This document shows, one piece after another, positions 1 to 10,667 of a stretch of DNA of 64,000 nt. The stretch is from Mycetocola tolaasinivorans. Its GTDB lineage: Bacteria; Actinomycetota; Actinomycetes; Actinomycetales; Microbacteriaceae. How positions within the stretch are numbered: the stretch's first letter is position 1; each line of letters opens with the position of its first letter. The DNA lies in the NCBI RefSeq assembly GCF_003667565.1, contig NZ_RCUX01000007.1, positions 150,060 to 214,059 on the forward strand. The letters run 5' to 3'. The position numbers were made by a program, and so were the translations under genes. Under the pieces are notes generated by a model, which worked only from the letters and a program-made list of their open reading frames with translations, did no database searches and was not told where the DNA came from.

Positions 1-1400
1 ACGCCGATGTTACTGGAACCGATGACTCCGGCGCGAGCCTCCGGGGTCAGCAGGAACCCGGTGATGTGCGCGAAGTTGGGGTCGGCGCTGGTGACGGTGC
101 CGAGGCCCACGATGGTGCCGAGTGCGAGGCTGACGAGTGCGGTCCAGCGGCCGTTACGGCCACCGTATCCGGCGGGCAGCGCGAGGCGGACGTCCCAGTT
201 CAGGCGGCGCTGACGGATGAAGTCCACCAGCTGAATGCCACCCATGGTGCCCATCATGACCGCGATCAGCGACAGGAACGACTGGAAGGTCGCGAGGAAC
301 GAGGTGGAGATAAACAGCAGGTAGAACGCTCCGGCGGCGATGATCAGCGCGTTGATCGCGGTGGTCATCGAGCGGCGCAGCGGGAAGCCCACGGCCATGA
401 GCGCGAGGCCCGAGCTGTAGACGCCGGTGATGGCGGCCGAGATCAGCGAGATCACGATCACGATCGAGAACGGGATGAAGAACCACAGCGGGAGCAGCGC
501 GGTGAGGGCACCGATCGGGTCGGAGGCGGCCTCGGTTCCGAGCTTGGGGTTACTGCCCACGAGCAGGGCGCCCACGATGAGGAGGGCGACGACGGGCAGC
601 GAGAGGCCCAGGGTGGTCCAGCCGATGACGGCCTTGGCTGGGGTCTTGCGCGGCAGGTAGCGGGCGAAGTCGCCGCCGTAGTTGAGGAAGCCGATGCCGA
701 CCATGGTCATGGCCATGATCACGCCGCCGAGGAAGACGAGCGGGCCGCCGGCCGGGGTCTGGCCGAGCTGATCCCACCGGATTTCCGGGAGCACGAAGCC
801 GAGGAAGGCGATGGTCATGATGCCGGTGACCCAGGAGATCCACACCTCGATCTTCATGATGAACTCGTGGCCGAGTACGGCCACGGCCATGGTGATCGCG
901 AGCACCACCACGAACCAGATGACCACGATGAACGTGGCCGGCTTGCCCGAGCCGTTGCCGAAGACGCTCGGCCAGAGGGTCGAGAAGAGGTTGGCGCCGG
1001 TGGTGGAGGCCAGGGTGATGATGGTCACCTTCCAGCCCATGTTTGACAGGTAGGCGAAGAAGGCGGGAACCACGTTGCCGCGGAGGCCGAAGGCGAACCG
1101 GGTCTGCACCAGGGTGGGGAGCCCGGTGCGCGGGCCGCCGACGGCGAGGACGCCGACGAGGGAGGCGGAGATGATGTACCCGATGGTACCGGCGAGGATT
1201 GTCTGCCAGACATCGAGCCCGAGCGTGAAGACAAAGATCCCGTAGCTGATGCCGAGGATCGAGATGTTCCAGGCGAACCAGACGGCGAACAGGCCGCGGG
1301 GGGAGCCGCGTCGTTCGCTGTCGGGGACGGGGTTTACACCGTTGGTTTCAACGGTGAGGGCTGAGCCGGCGGTTTCGCGAGCTTGAGCCTCGTTGCTCAT
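1..1400 (-). CDS. NCS1-family nucleobase permease (C-terminus beyond window)
   Basis: The reading frame runs from an ATG at 1400 down to base 1 with no stop, so the 3' end lies outside the window. The translation begins MSNEAQARETAGSALTVE and has about 11 hydrophobic segments. The segment 'GPRTGLPTLVQTRFAFGLRG' after the second membrane helix is typical of the purine-cytosine permease (NCS1) family, which imports nucleobases or allantoin/hydantoin with cations. A Shine-Dalgarno-like GAAAGG lies just upstream. It follows the ribokinase gene by 37 nt on the same strand, so the two probably form one transcript for nucleoside/nucleobase salvage (inference). The exact substrate cannot be read from the sequence. 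Confidence 0.88.
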   Translation of the reverse strand, partial: MSNEAQARETAGSALTVETNGVNPVPDSERRGSPRGLFAVWFAWNISILGISYGIFVFTLGLDVWQTILAGTIGYIISASLVGVLAVGGPRTGLPTLVQTRFAFGLRGNVVPAFFAYLSNMGWKVTIITLASTTGANLFSTLWPSVFGNGSGKPATFIVVIWFVVVLAITMAVAVLGHEFIMKIEVWISWVTGIMTIAFLGFVLPEIRWDQLGQTPAGGPLVFLGGVIMAMTMVGIGFLNYGGDFARYLPRKTPAKAVIGWTTLGLSLPVVALLIVGALLVGSNPKLGTEAASDPIGALTALLPLWFFIPFSIVIVISLISAAITGVYSSGLALMAVGFPLRRSMTTAINALIIAAGAFYLLFISTSFLATFQSFLSLIAVMMGTMGGIQLVDFIRQRRLNWDVRLALPAGYGGRNGRWTALVSLALGTIVGLGTVTSADPNFAHITGFLLTPEARAGVIGSSNIG

Positions 1401-1437
1401 TATGTGTGCCTTTCAAACGGCGGTTGGGGGAGTGGGG

Positions 1438-2334
1438 TTAGCGCACCGGGGTGGTGTCGCGAGCCCCGTGGATCGTGACCACGACGGCGGCGGCCGAGGC
1501 CCCCGCGGTTGCCGCGGTCACGAGGTCTTCGCCGCGGGCGAGTGCCGCGGTCAGGGTGCCGAGGAAGGCATCGCCCGCACCGACGGTATCAACGGGAACC
1601 GTGCGAATGGCGGGAACGTGGGTGATGTCGCCGTCGTGGCGGACGAGCGCGCCGTCGCCGCCGAGGGTCACCACGACGTCGCCGCCGGGGAGATCACCGA
1701 TCAGGCGCTGGGCGATGGCGAGGGGTTCCTCATCGCTGACGGGTTCGAGGCCGAGGGCCTGTTCGAGCTCGACCTCGTTGAGGACCACGATATCGGCCCG
1801 GCGCACGGCCTCTGCGGCGTTTTCGCGCCAGGGTGAGGGGTTCAGGACGATGCGGGCGGTGTCGCCGAAGGCGTCGATCGCCGCGTCGATGACCGGGGCC
1901 TCGACCTCGTGCTGGAGTGCGACCACGCGCGGCGCCGGGCGTTCGGCGGCCCAGGCGTGCACGTGTTCGGGGGCGAGGTGGGCGTTGGCGCCGGCGTTGA
2001 CCACGATGGTGTTCTCGCTGCCGGAGAGCAGCAGCACCGCGCGGCCGGTGGGCACGCCGGGAACGGTCACGAGGTCGCCCAGGGTGACGTCTACCGTGCG
2101 CAGGTCCGCGAGAGCCGGGTCGGCGTCCGTGCCGACGGCCGCGAGCAGCGTGGTGGATGCTCCCGCGCGGGCGGCCGCGAAGGCCTGGTTTGCACCCTTC
2201 CCGCCGCCGCGCTCGACCATGCCGGTGGCCGCGATCGTTTCGCCCACGCGGGGAGCGCGGGGCAGCGTAAACCCGGTATCGAGGTTTACCGAGCCGATCA
2301 CCAAAACGTCAACATCATTGTGTGGGAAATGCAT
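1438..2334 (-). CDS. rbsK: Ribokinase (PfkB-family sugar kinase)
   Basis: 298 residues, the usual ribokinase length. It has the N-terminal PfkB pattern 'VIGSVNLDTGF', the glycine-rich 'GGGKGANQAFAAARAG' and the C-terminal 'DTVGAGDAFLGTL' with the catalytic Asp and anion-hole glycines. It phosphorylates ribose or another pentose/nucleoside at a hydroxymethyl group using ATP in the cytoplasm. The next gene on the same strand is an NCS1 permease, and a LacI-type regulator is divergent. A TTGACA-N17-GAGATT promoter places transcription start near the ATG, so the mRNA is probably leaderless, and a perfect palindrome covers the start codon. A pyrimidine or purine nucleoside kinase is an alternative given the permease. 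Confidence 0.88.
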   Translation of the reverse strand: MHFPHNDVDVLVIGSVNLDTGFTLPRAPRVGETIAATGMVERGGGKGANQAFAAARAGASTTLLAAVGTDADPALADLRTVDVTLGDLVTVPGVPTGRAVLLLSGSENTIVVNAGANAHLAPEHVHAWAAERPAPRVVALQHEVEAPVIDAAIDAFGDTARIVLNPSPWRENAAEAVRRADIVVLNEVELEQALGLEPVSDEEPLAIAQRLIGDLPGGDVVVTLGGDGALVRHDGDITHVPAIRTVPVDTVGAGDAFLGTLTAALARGEDLVTAATAGASAAAVVVTIHGARDTTPVR

Positions 2335-2369
2335 TTCCCAAATCTCGCATGAGGTTCTAAATCTGTCAA
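2323..2369 (-). promoter_or_regulatory. Ribokinase promoter with 18-bp operator palindrome
   Basis: Reading the minus strand, TTGACA (2369-2364) and GAGATT (2346-2341) are 17 bp apart, and the ribokinase ATG is at 2334. The sequence TGGGAAATGCATTTCCCA at 2323-2340 is a perfect palindrome covering the predicted transcription start and start codon. It lies in the divergent gap beside a LacI-family gene, so it is the likely operator of that regulator (inference). Its centre is GC rather than the CG common in LacI-family sites. Confidence 0.65.
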
Positions 2370-2421
2370 GCCGAGGGGTGTGTTGTTGGTACTCTAAAAA
2401 GATTGACGTGCAGGAGGACCG

Positions 2422-3399
2422 ATGGCCAGACGCGTGAGTCTCAAGGATGTGGCAACCGCCGCGGGGGTCTCCCCGACGACGGCGAGCCGCGTGCTGGCCG
2501 GGGTGGATCGCGGTGTTGCGCCCGAGCTGGCCGAGCGCGTTCAGGCGGCCACGGTGGAGCTCGGCTACCGCGTGAATGCGGCGGCGCGGGCGCTGCGCCT
2601 GCAGACCACCGGATCGATCGCCCTCGTGGTGCCCTCCGTCGCGAACCCGTACTACGCCGAGTTGGTCGCCGCCTACTCACGGCAGCTGGATGCCGAGGGC
2701 CGCCGCGTCGTGACCTTCGACACCAACGATTCGGTGACGAGTGAGCGCCGACAGCTTGAAGACATGGATCGCGTCCTGGTGGACGCCGTGCTGATTGCCC
2801 CGGTCGATCATGAGGGCAGCGCCCCCGCGATTGCGGCCCTCGCGGCCACCCACACGGTGGTGCAGGTGGACCGCATCGCCGCCGGCGTGAGCGCCCCCGC
2901 GGTGCGCCTGGACAACGCCGCGGGCATCCGCCTGCTCGTGGATCACCTGCACGCGAGCGGCCGGGAGCGCATCGTGCTGGTGGACGCCGAGCCTCGCTCC
3001 TCGGCCAGCCGCGAGCGGGCCGAGGCGTTCCGCGCGGTCACCGGCCTTGGCTGCACGGTGCTGCAGATGCCGACCTTCTCGATGCACAGCGGCACCGAGG
3101 CCGCCCGAATCCTGCGCGACAACGCGGACATGCCGGACGCCGTGATCTGCACCGCCGACGTCGTCTCGCTCGGCCTCCTCACGGCCTTCCAGCACGCGGG
3201 CCTGCGCGTGCCCCAGGACGTGGCACTCGCCACCTTCGATGGCACCGCCCTCTCGGGCGTCACAAGCCCGGGCCTCACCACGCTGGAATCCGCGGTGGAC
3301 GAGATCGTGCGCGCCTCGCTGGAGATCGTCGACGGCACCCGCACCGAAAGCCTGCTGGTGCAGCCGCGCGTGCTGGTGCGGGAGTCGACCGGGCACTAG
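2422..3399 (+). CDS. LacI-family transcriptional regulator
   Basis: 325 residues. The N-terminal helix-turn-helix 'VSLKDVATAAGVSPTTASRVLAG' and hinge 'NAAARALRLQTTGSIALVVP' are typical of LacI/GalR repressors, followed by a periplasmic-binding-protein-like effector domain to the C-terminus. A strong AGGAGG Shine-Dalgarno sits before the ATG. It is divergent from ribokinase and the nucleobase permease and probably represses them until a sugar or nucleoside ligand binds. The palindrome at 2323-2340 is the best operator candidate. The ligand is unknown. Confidence 0.9.
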   Translation: MARRVSLKDVATAAGVSPTTASRVLAGVDRGVAPELAERVQAATVELGYRVNAAARALRLQTTGSIALVVPSVANPYYAELVAAYSRQLDAEGRRVVTFDTNDSVTSERRQLEDMDRVLVDAVLIAPVDHEGSAPAIAALAATHTVVQVDRIAAGVSAPAVRLDNAAGIRLLVDHLHASGRERIVLVDAEPRSSASRERAEAFRAVTGLGCTVLQMPTFSMHSGTEAARILRDNADMPDAVICTADVVSLGLLTAFQHAGLRVPQDVALATFDGTALSGVTSPGLTTLESAVDEIVRASLEIVDGTRTESLLVQPRVLVRESTGH

Positions 3400-3427
3400 T
3401 GAGTGGGCCGTGCACGTGATGAAGAAC

Positions 3428-3501
3428 TGGAGCGAATGACGGGAATCGAACCCGCGCTACCAGCTTGGGAAGCTGGAGTTCTACCATTGAACTACATTCG
3501 C
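3428..3501 (-). tRNA. tRNA-Gly (anticodon CCC)
   Basis: On the minus strand the sequence folds as a cloverleaf. The acceptor GCGAATG pairs with CATTCGC, the anticodon stem CCAGC/GCTGG encloses loop TTCCCAA with anticodon CCC, and the T arm carries GGTTCGATTCC. The discriminator T is followed by an encoded CCA (3428-3430). Confidence 0.96.
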
Positions 3502-3695
3502 GTATCGCGTCGGCCCGGTACTCGCGCCAACTGATTCGCCTACGGTATCACAGCGCGGAGTGCAAAATCTGAAGTGCCCGTCACCGGAGGGTTTGCGTGG
3601 CGGGACCCCTACGATATTTCGCCGCGAAACAGTAAACATATCTAATGGTATGCTCTCGGTTTGGCTCACATTTGGGTCCTTCACCGGGGAGAGAG

Positions 3696-5162
3696 ATGAA
3701 GCGCACAGCGGCGGTTCTTGGAGTGGTGGCTGCGGCCACCCTGGTCCTGGCTGGTTGTACCAGCCCACTCGTCGAGGAGGAGGCAAAGCCGGTCGTCAGC
3801 GATACGGCGCTCACCACCGTCCTTACGCCCACGTGGACCATCGACGTAAAGCCCCTCGGCACAAACGCGGTCCCTGTCGTAGACGACACCGTTTTGGTGT
3901 ACGTGAAGACTCCCGATGCCGATATTTCACTCGCCGCATACGATGCCGCGAATGGCGAACTACGATGGACGCGTCCCGCGAGCATCAATAACAGGGTTGG
4001 TGGCCTGCTCTATCCGATGGTTATCGGGGAGGACACTCGGCCACTCGTCGCAAGCATCGGCGTGCCGCAGGAACAGCCTAACGGCACCTGGGCACCGGAG
4101 TTCGCGCTTCTCGACCCGAAGACGGGCTCGGTTGAAGCGATGATCGCGGGCGATTGGGTGAGTAGCTTGTGGGACTGTGGGCTCAGCAATGGCGTGTGTT
4201 TCTGGGGAAATACTCCCGGTGTGAGTGATGGCGCTCGCTATCAGCTCACCCTCGATCAGGGTGTGCGTCCGTATAAGAGCGGGCTCGGGAACTATCCGCG
4301 TACTCGGAGCCTGGGGGCAGGTGTGTGGGGCGTAGCTGACGAATCGGGGGCACAGTCCCTGGTTCGTGTGGTTGACGGCGAGGAGACATGGAAGGTCCCG
4401 GCTGTCGATGTGGTGGGCGGCGATGGCGACGTGATCGACTCCCTCGGTGGCTGGTACCCGCTTGAGGAAGACGGCATGCTCCAGTTCAATGCGACCGGAG
4501 TGACCGCGCCGGAGACCTTTGTGTCCTCCGCCTCGGAGGGAAGAGCGGGCGCGATTGACCTTGCGACGGGCACGCTGCTGTGGAGTAACGAGGGGCAAAC
4601 AACGTGCTTCTCTGACTCCGTGAACCCGGTGTTCTGCAGCGGTGACTTTTCATTTAGGAGGGACGTCACTGACGGGCCGCTCTCCATCGAGACCGGCACG
4701 GTGACCGTAACCGGCGTGGACCCTCGCACGGGTGAATCCGCGTGGGATGCCCAGATTGAGAACCTCTCTGGCCTGACGAACCTGTCCCAGGGTGGCGCCT
4801 TGCGTTCGTTTGGCCACTACTTGCCGGTTCGCGCTGAGAACGACATCGTCCTGATCGATCGCAAAACAGGGAAGCAGTCGCGCCTTAAGGGCACAGAAGC
4901 TATCGGCTGTACCGTCCCGACCAAGGCCACTTTTTCTCGCGATTCGATCCCCGCTGGCCTCAAGATGGTAACCGAGGTTACGGGTGCTGCTCTCGAGGCA
5001 TGTACCGCAAATGGGTCGAGTACTGATGTGAGCACGTTTACTCAGGCCCTGGTTGACGGATCGGGTTCTCGGGTGCTCGTGGACGGCGCGTGGAAGCACG
5101 GTAGCGCGGCGCCCGTAAGTGTTGTGAGCGCGGAGAACGCGATTCTGGGCTACGTTCGCTAA
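3696..5162 (+). CDS. PQQ-like beta-propeller lipoprotein
   Basis: 488 residues from the ATG at 3696, which follows a GGGGAGAGAG ribosome site; an upstream in-frame ATG would place the signal peptide inside the protein. The N-terminus is a lipoprotein signal, MKRTAAVLGVVAAATLVLAG followed by Cys21 (lipobox VLAGC). The rest has repeated short motifs such as 'YDAANGELRWTRP', 'IDLATGTLLWSNEG' and 'DPRTGESAWDAQI', the blade signature of PQQ-binding-like eight-bladed propellers. It is probably an extracytoplasmic membrane-anchored protein of unknown role. Codon use is somewhat less GC-biased than in its neighbours. It is followed by a terminator. Confidence 0.8.
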   Translation: MKRTAAVLGVVAAATLVLAGCTSPLVEEEAKPVVSDTALTTVLTPTWTIDVKPLGTNAVPVVDDTVLVYVKTPDADISLAAYDAANGELRWTRPASINNRVGGLLYPMVIGEDTRPLVASIGVPQEQPNGTWAPEFALLDPKTGSVEAMIAGDWVSSLWDCGLSNGVCFWGNTPGVSDGARYQLTLDQGVRPYKSGLGNYPRTRSLGAGVWGVADESGAQSLVRVVDGEETWKVPAVDVVGGDGDVIDSLGGWYPLEEDGMLQFNATGVTAPETFVSSASEGRAGAIDLATGTLLWSNEGQTTCFSDSVNPVFCSGDFSFRRDVTDGPLSIETGTVTVTGVDPRTGESAWDAQIENLSGLTNLSQGGALRSFGHYLPVRAENDIVLIDRKTGKQSRLKGTEAIGCTVPTKATFSRDSIPAGLKMVTEVTGAALEACTANGSSTDVSTFTQALVDGSGSRVLVDGAWKHGSAAPVSVVSAENAILGYVR

Positions 5163-5176
5163 GCACCGTTTGCGTC

Positions 5177-5212
5177 GAGAGGTCCGCTGATGTCCAGATC
5201 AGCGGCCCTCTT
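5177..5212 (+). terminator. Terminator after the propeller lipoprotein
   Basis: GAGAGGTCCGCTGAT pairs with ATCAGCGGCCCTC around a 6-nt loop, with one unpaired position, and is followed by TT. It lies 14 nt after the stop codon. Confidence 0.6.
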
Positions 5213-5354
5213 CGCGTGTGTGGGGCATCCCGACAGATGCGGGGTTTCCGGCCGAACGCGTCTCCGCATCGCGATGCTTGTTTTCCACGCGGCGGCGCAT
5301 CCGGGCGGGCCGGGTGAGGCATAATCCGCGGGAACCCGCGATAGTATGGGCCTC

Positions 5355-5960
5355 GTGCTGCTCTCCGACCGCGATATCAAAGCCCAGATCAACGACAACC
5401 GTATTGGGCTCGAGCCGTATGCGCCCGAGCTCGTTCAGCCCTCGAGCGTCGACGTTCGTCTCGACCGCTTCTTCCGGCTGTTTGATAACCACAAGTACTC
5501 CTACATTGATCCCTCGGAGGAACAGTCGGAGCTCACCCGCATGGTCGACACCGACCCCAACGAGCCCTTCATCCTGCACCCGGGTGAGTTCGTGCTCGGC
5601 GCCACCTATGAGCGCGTGACCCTGCCCAACGACATCGCTGCGCGCCTCGAGGGCAAGTCCTCGCTCGGCCGCCTCGGCCTACTGACCCACTCGACCGCCG
5701 GATTCATCGACCCCGGATTCACCGGCCACGTGACCCTGGAGCTCGCCAACGTCGCCAACCTGCCGATCCGCCTGTGGCCCGGCATGAAGATCGGCCAGCT
5801 GTGCTTCTTCCAGCTGACCTCCGAGACCGAAAACCCCTACGGTTCGGCCACCGCCGGCTCGCACTACCAGGGCCAGCGCGGCCCCACCGCCTCGCGCTCG
5901 TTCCAGAACTTCAAGCGCACGGACATCGCGGACACCAGCCAGGGCGCGCTGGGCGAATAA
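5355..5960 (+). CDS. dcd: dCTP deaminase (possibly dUMP-forming)
   Basis: 201 residues from the GTG at 5355, giving (M)[11 protein letters not shown], which matches the usual Dcd N-terminus. An ATG lies 9 nt upstream, but a TAGTAT -10 box (5342-5347) sits 7 nt before the GTG and overlaps that ATG, which favours a leaderless GTG start. The nucleotide-binding core '[32 protein letters not shown]' is intact, with the catalytic Glu and Ser/Arg residues of the dUTPase/Dcd fold. It deaminates dCTP towards dUTP or dUMP for thymidylate synthesis. Characterised actinobacterial homologues are bifunctional deaminase/dUTPases, so that is plausible here. Confidence 0.93.
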   Translation: MLLSDRDIKAQINDNRIGLEPYAPELVQPSSVDVRLDRFFRLFDNHKYSYIDPSEEQSELTRMVDTDPNEPFILHPGEFVLGATYERVTLPNDIAARLEGKSSLGRLGLLTHSTAGFIDPGFTGHVTLELANVANLPIRLWPGMKIGQLCFFQLTSETENPYGSATAGSHYQGQRGPTASRSFQNFKRTDIADTSQGALGE

Positions 5961-5990
5961 GCCCGCGCACAAGCCCTGCGCACGCCGCAT

Positions 5991-6030
5991 ACACAAAACG
6001 AGCCGTCCCGAGGGGCGGCTCGTTTTGTGT
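5991..6030. terminator. Bidirectional terminator between dcd and idi
   Basis: ACACAAAACGAGCCG pairs with CGGCTCGTTTTGTGT around a short loop. The stem has A-rich and T-rich outer ends, so it can terminate the convergent dcd and idi transcripts on both strands. Confidence 0.85.
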
Positions 6031-6034
6031 GTAC

Positions 6035-6553
6035 CTAGCGGTTCAGCTGCTCCAGCTGCTCGACCAGCCACGGGCTGATCGACCAGGGCGCGATGCGCGC
6101 AAGCTGCGCGAGGTCCTCGGGCTCGACCCAGCGGTACTCGGCCACCTCGTCCGGGTTGGGGGCGAGATCCGAGCTCAGCGTGGCCGAGAAGACCGGGCAG
6201 ATCTCGTACTCGACGATGCCGCTGGCATCCACCGCGCGGTAGCGGAAGTCCGGCAGGAGCGGGCTGATGCCGGTGACGGTGGTGCCGAGCTCATCGGCCG
6301 CCCGTCGCGCGATCGCCGACTCGAACGACTCCCCGGGAGCCGGGTGCCCGCAGAAGGCGTTGGTCCAGACCCCGGGCCAGGTGAGCTTCGACACCGCACG
6401 GCGGGTCAGCAGCACGCGGCCGCGCTCATCGGTGATGTGGCAGGAGAACGCGAGGTGCAGTCGGGTGTCGTGATCGTGCACCTCGGCCTTATCGGCCACG
6501 CCGATCGGTTCGCCGTCCTCGGACAGCAGCTGCACATACTCGCGGTTAGACAT
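6035..6553 (-). CDS. idi: Isopentenyl-diphosphate delta-isomerase, type I
   Basis: 172 residues from the ATG at 6553, which has AGGGAGA 9 nt upstream; an ATG three codons earlier would touch that ribosome site. It is a Nudix-fold protein with 'LHLAFSCHITDERGRVLLTRRA', the catalytic Cys in 'WTNAFCGHPAPGE' and the Glu in 'EYEICPVF', all hallmarks of type I Idi. It interconverts IPP and DMAPP for isoprenoid synthesis. It shares a terminator with convergent dcd, and an MFS gene lies upstream on the same strand. Confidence 0.95.
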   Translation of the reverse strand: MSNREYVQLLSEDGEPIGVADKAEVHDHDTRLHLAFSCHITDERGRVLLTRRAVSKLTWPGVWTNAFCGHPAPGESFESAIARRAADELGTTVTGISPLLPDFRYRAVDASGIVEYEICPVFSATLSSDLAPNPDEVAEYRWVEPEDLAQLARIAPWSISPWLVEQLEQLNR

Positions 6554-6612
6554 AACCACCATTCTCCCTGCTGGAGCCGCGGCGCGCGAATGCTTCGGGA
6601 AAGCCGCGCGGG

Positions 6613-7923
6613 CTAGGCCTTCGCGGCGGGGGTGCGCACCGGAATCATCAGGGCCAGGCCGAGGGCCAGCACCAGGACGAGGCCGAGAATACCGAAGTAC
6701 TGCGCGCCACCCACGGAGATGAAGAGGCCAAACGCGGCCGGAGCGATGAACGACACCGCGCGTCCGGTGGTCGCGTACAGGCCAAACATTTCGCCCTCCT
6801 TACCCTCGGGAATGATGCGGGCGAGGAACGAGCGCGAGGCCGACTGCGCGGGCCCGACGAACGCGGCGAGGCCGAGGCCGAAGATCCAGAACAGCGTGGT
6901 GCCCGCATCGTGCAGGAAGAACAGGATGATGCCGAAGGTCACCAGACCGATCAGCGAAGCGAGGATCACCGTGCGCGCACCGAAGCGGTCATCGAGGCGG
7001 CCCGAGGCGATGGTGACCACGCCGGCCACGATGTTTGCGGCCACCCCGAAGATCAGCACGTCGCCGCCGCTGAACCCGAAGGTGCCGATCGCGAGCACGC
7101 CGGCGAAGGTGAAGACACCCGCGAGACCGTCGCGGAAGATCGCGCTCGCGATGAGGAACTTCGCGGTGGTGCGGTCGTTGCGCCAGAGGGCCACGAGGTC
7201 ACGGCCGAGCTTGCGGTAGGAAGCAAAGAAGCCGATCTTTGCGCCGGGGGCGGCGGTGCCCGGGGTCTCGGGAACCACCCGCAGCACCGGAATCGCGAAG
7301 AGGCCCAGCCAGGCGGCGGCGATCAGCATCGAGACGCGCACGTCCCAGCCGTCGGCCGAGGTGATGCCAAACATGCCCACGTCCGGGCCAATCAGGGTCA
7401 CGTAGAGGAACAGCAGCAGCACGATACCGGCCACGTAGCCGAGGCCCCAGCCGAAGCCGGAGATCTTGCCGATCGTTGACGGGGTCGAAATCTGGCCGAG
7501 CATCGCGTTGTAGTTCACCGAGGCGAACTCAAAGAACACGTTGCCGGCGGCCAGCAGGAAGAGACCCACCCACAGGAGGTCGGGCTTCGGGGCCACAACG
7601 GCGAGGCCCGCGGTGATCGCGACCACCAGGTAGGTGTTGACGCCGAGCCAGAGCTTGCGATGGCCGCTGCGGTCGGCGCGCTGGCCGGTGATCGGCGCGA
7701 GCAGAGCGATGACCACCCCCGCACCGGCGATCCACCAGGAGAGCTGCGCCGAAACGAACGCCTCGCCACCAAACGCCGGGTTGCCGGTCAGGTACGCGGT
7801 GAACACAAAGGTGGTGACCACGGCGTTAAAGGCGGCCGAGCCCCAGTCCCACAGACCCCACGCTAAAACCTGCCGGGAGAGCAGTCGCGGTTCTGGTACA
7901 GAGGGCGAGATAACAGACGTCAT
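6613..7923 (-). CDS. MFS transporter, UMF1 / Atg22-like family
   Basis: 436 residues with about 12 membrane segments. The N-terminal 'WGLWDWGSAAFNAVVTTFVFTAYL' and 'NYNAMLGQISTPSTIGKISGFGWGLGY' are characteristic of the UMF1 branch (Atg22-like effluxers). The ATG at 7923 is preceded at 6 nt by TACCCT, a -10-like box, suggesting a leaderless start; a TTG seven codons upstream (7944) is an alternative. Substrates of bacterial UMF1 proteins are not established; export of amino acids or small metabolites is suggested only by analogy. Confidence 0.85.
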   Translation of the reverse strand: MTSVISPSVPEPRLLSRQVLAWGLWDWGSAAFNAVVTTFVFTAYLTGNPAFGGEAFVSAQLSWWIAGAGVVIALLAPITGQRADRSGHRKLWLGVNTYLVVAITAGLAVVAPKPDLLWVGLFLLAAGNVFFEFASVNYNAMLGQISTPSTIGKISGFGWGLGYVAGIVLLLFLYVTLIGPDVGMFGITSADGWDVRVSMLIAAAWLGLFAIPVLRVVPETPGTAAPGAKIGFFASYRKLGRDLVALWRNDRTTAKFLIASAIFRDGLAGVFTFAGVLAIGTFGFSGGDVLIFGVAANIVAGVVTIASGRLDDRFGARTVILASLIGLVTFGIILFFLHDAGTTLFWIFGLGLAAFVGPAQSASRSFLARIIPEGKEGEMFGLYATTGRAVSFIAPAAFGLFISVGGAQYFGILGLVLVLALGLALMIPVRTPAAKA

Positions 7924-8034
7924 GGCCTCAGGGTACTGCGCCAAGGCGTCTCATTGGCAACCGTTATGTAAACCGCAGGGGCGTGCGTCACGCGGGCACC
8001 CCGCGAAGCGCCCCGATGAGGGGCTGCGCGGGCG

Positions 8035-8568
8035 CTACTCGCGCAGCGGGCGACCCTCGGCATCGGTGGCAAACGCTCGGGCGCGGGCCAGGATCATGAT
8101 GCCCTCGATCAGGCCCCAGATGGCGGCGGCGCCGAACGTAATGATGGTCGCGGCGATCTGCAGCAGGCCGATGCCAATGTAGCCCAGGTAAAAGCGGTGC
8201 ACGCCGATCGATCCCAGGAAGATGCCGAGGAGGCCCGCGGTGAGGCGGCTCTTGGCGGCGGGGTCATAGCCGGCGTAGCCGGGCTGCGCGTACCCCGCCG
8301 CATCGGGTGCGGGCTGCGCGTAGCCGGGGTGCGGATAGGACTCGGTGCCCGGGGCCGCGGGATAGGCCGGCTGGGCGGCGGGAATCTGGCCGGTCAGCGG
8401 GGCGGGATAGTGCGGGAGCGCGCGGGCCGGATCGGACTCGGTGGCGGCCGCCGGCTGCGACTGAGGATCGGCGGGCGCGGGTGCGCCGGAAGCCGGCGTG
8501 CCGGGTGCGGGGGCGACGTTATTCGGCTGGGCGGTGGGTTCCGCACCAGAAGGATCGGTCGTGCTCAT
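8035..8568 (-). CDS. TM2-domain membrane protein with Pro/Ala-rich N-terminus
   Basis: 177 residues. The first about 105 are disordered Pro/Ala/Gln-rich sequence with repeated 'PGYAQP' units. The C-terminus is a TM2 domain: 'KSRLTAGLLGIFLGSIGVHRFYLGY', a short turn and a second hydrophobic helix. TM2 proteins have two membrane helices with a DRF-like loop, here 'VHRFYLG', and no settled function. A TAATCT box lies 6 nt before the ATG, so the mRNA may be leaderless. It is divergent from the dnaK operon. Confidence 0.85.
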   Translation of the reverse strand: MSTTDPSGAEPTAQPNNVAPAPGTPASGAPAPADPQSQPAAATESDPARALPHYPAPLTGQIPAAQPAYPAAPGTESYPHPGYAQPAPDAAGYAQPGYAGYDPAAKSRLTAGLLGIFLGSIGVHRFYLGYIGIGLLQIAATIITFGAAAIWGLIEGIMILARARAFATDAEGRPLRE

Positions 8569-8636
8569 GCCTACAGATTACTTGAGGATCGGCGTGTTTC
8601 CGGGAGGAACGCCCGTTTTTTCGCGCCAAATCCAAA

Positions 8637-8657
8637 GTTGAGTCGGCTAGGCTCAAC
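8637..8657. promoter_or_regulatory. HspR-binding HAIR site 1 upstream of dnaK
   Basis: TTGAGT-N7-GCTCAA at 8638-8656 matches the HspR inverted repeat CTTGAGT-N7-ACTCAAG with few changes. It lies just upstream of the -35 box of the dnaK promoter. Confidence 0.8.
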
Positions 8658-8673
8658 ATTTCCTGTGAGCGGC

Positions 8674-8701
8674 TTGACACACGTGATGCACCCGGTAAAC
8701 T
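8674..8701 (+). promoter_or_regulatory. dnaK operon promoter
   Basis: TTGACA (8674-8679) and TAAACT (8696-8701) are separated by 16 bp. HAIR sites lie on both sides, and the second overlaps the end of the -10 box, so bound HspR would block polymerase. Confidence 0.7.
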
Positions 8702-8720
8702 TGAGCCTAGGCAGCTCAAC
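8700..8720. promoter_or_regulatory. HspR-binding HAIR site 2 upstream of dnaK
   Basis: TTGAGC-N7-GCTCAA at 8701-8719 is an inverted repeat with the spacing of the HAIR consensus. It overlaps the -10/+1 region. With site 1 it makes a paired operator about 63 bp centre to centre. Confidence 0.8.
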
Positions 8721-8812
8721 TATGGGATTGCCGCCGACTTCGGGTTCGGTTACCCGAGCCCGGGAATTGTTCAGGGTATTCGCCCCTCGGGGCGAGAACG
8801 AAGGAGAAACAC

Positions 8813-10663
<1,851 letters not shown>

Positions 10664-10667
10664 CATC

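Noticed and set aside
3645..3695. Longer start for the propeller lipoprotein
   Set aside because: It would put 17 residues before a complete lipoprotein signal peptide, and the ATG at 3696 has the ribosome site.
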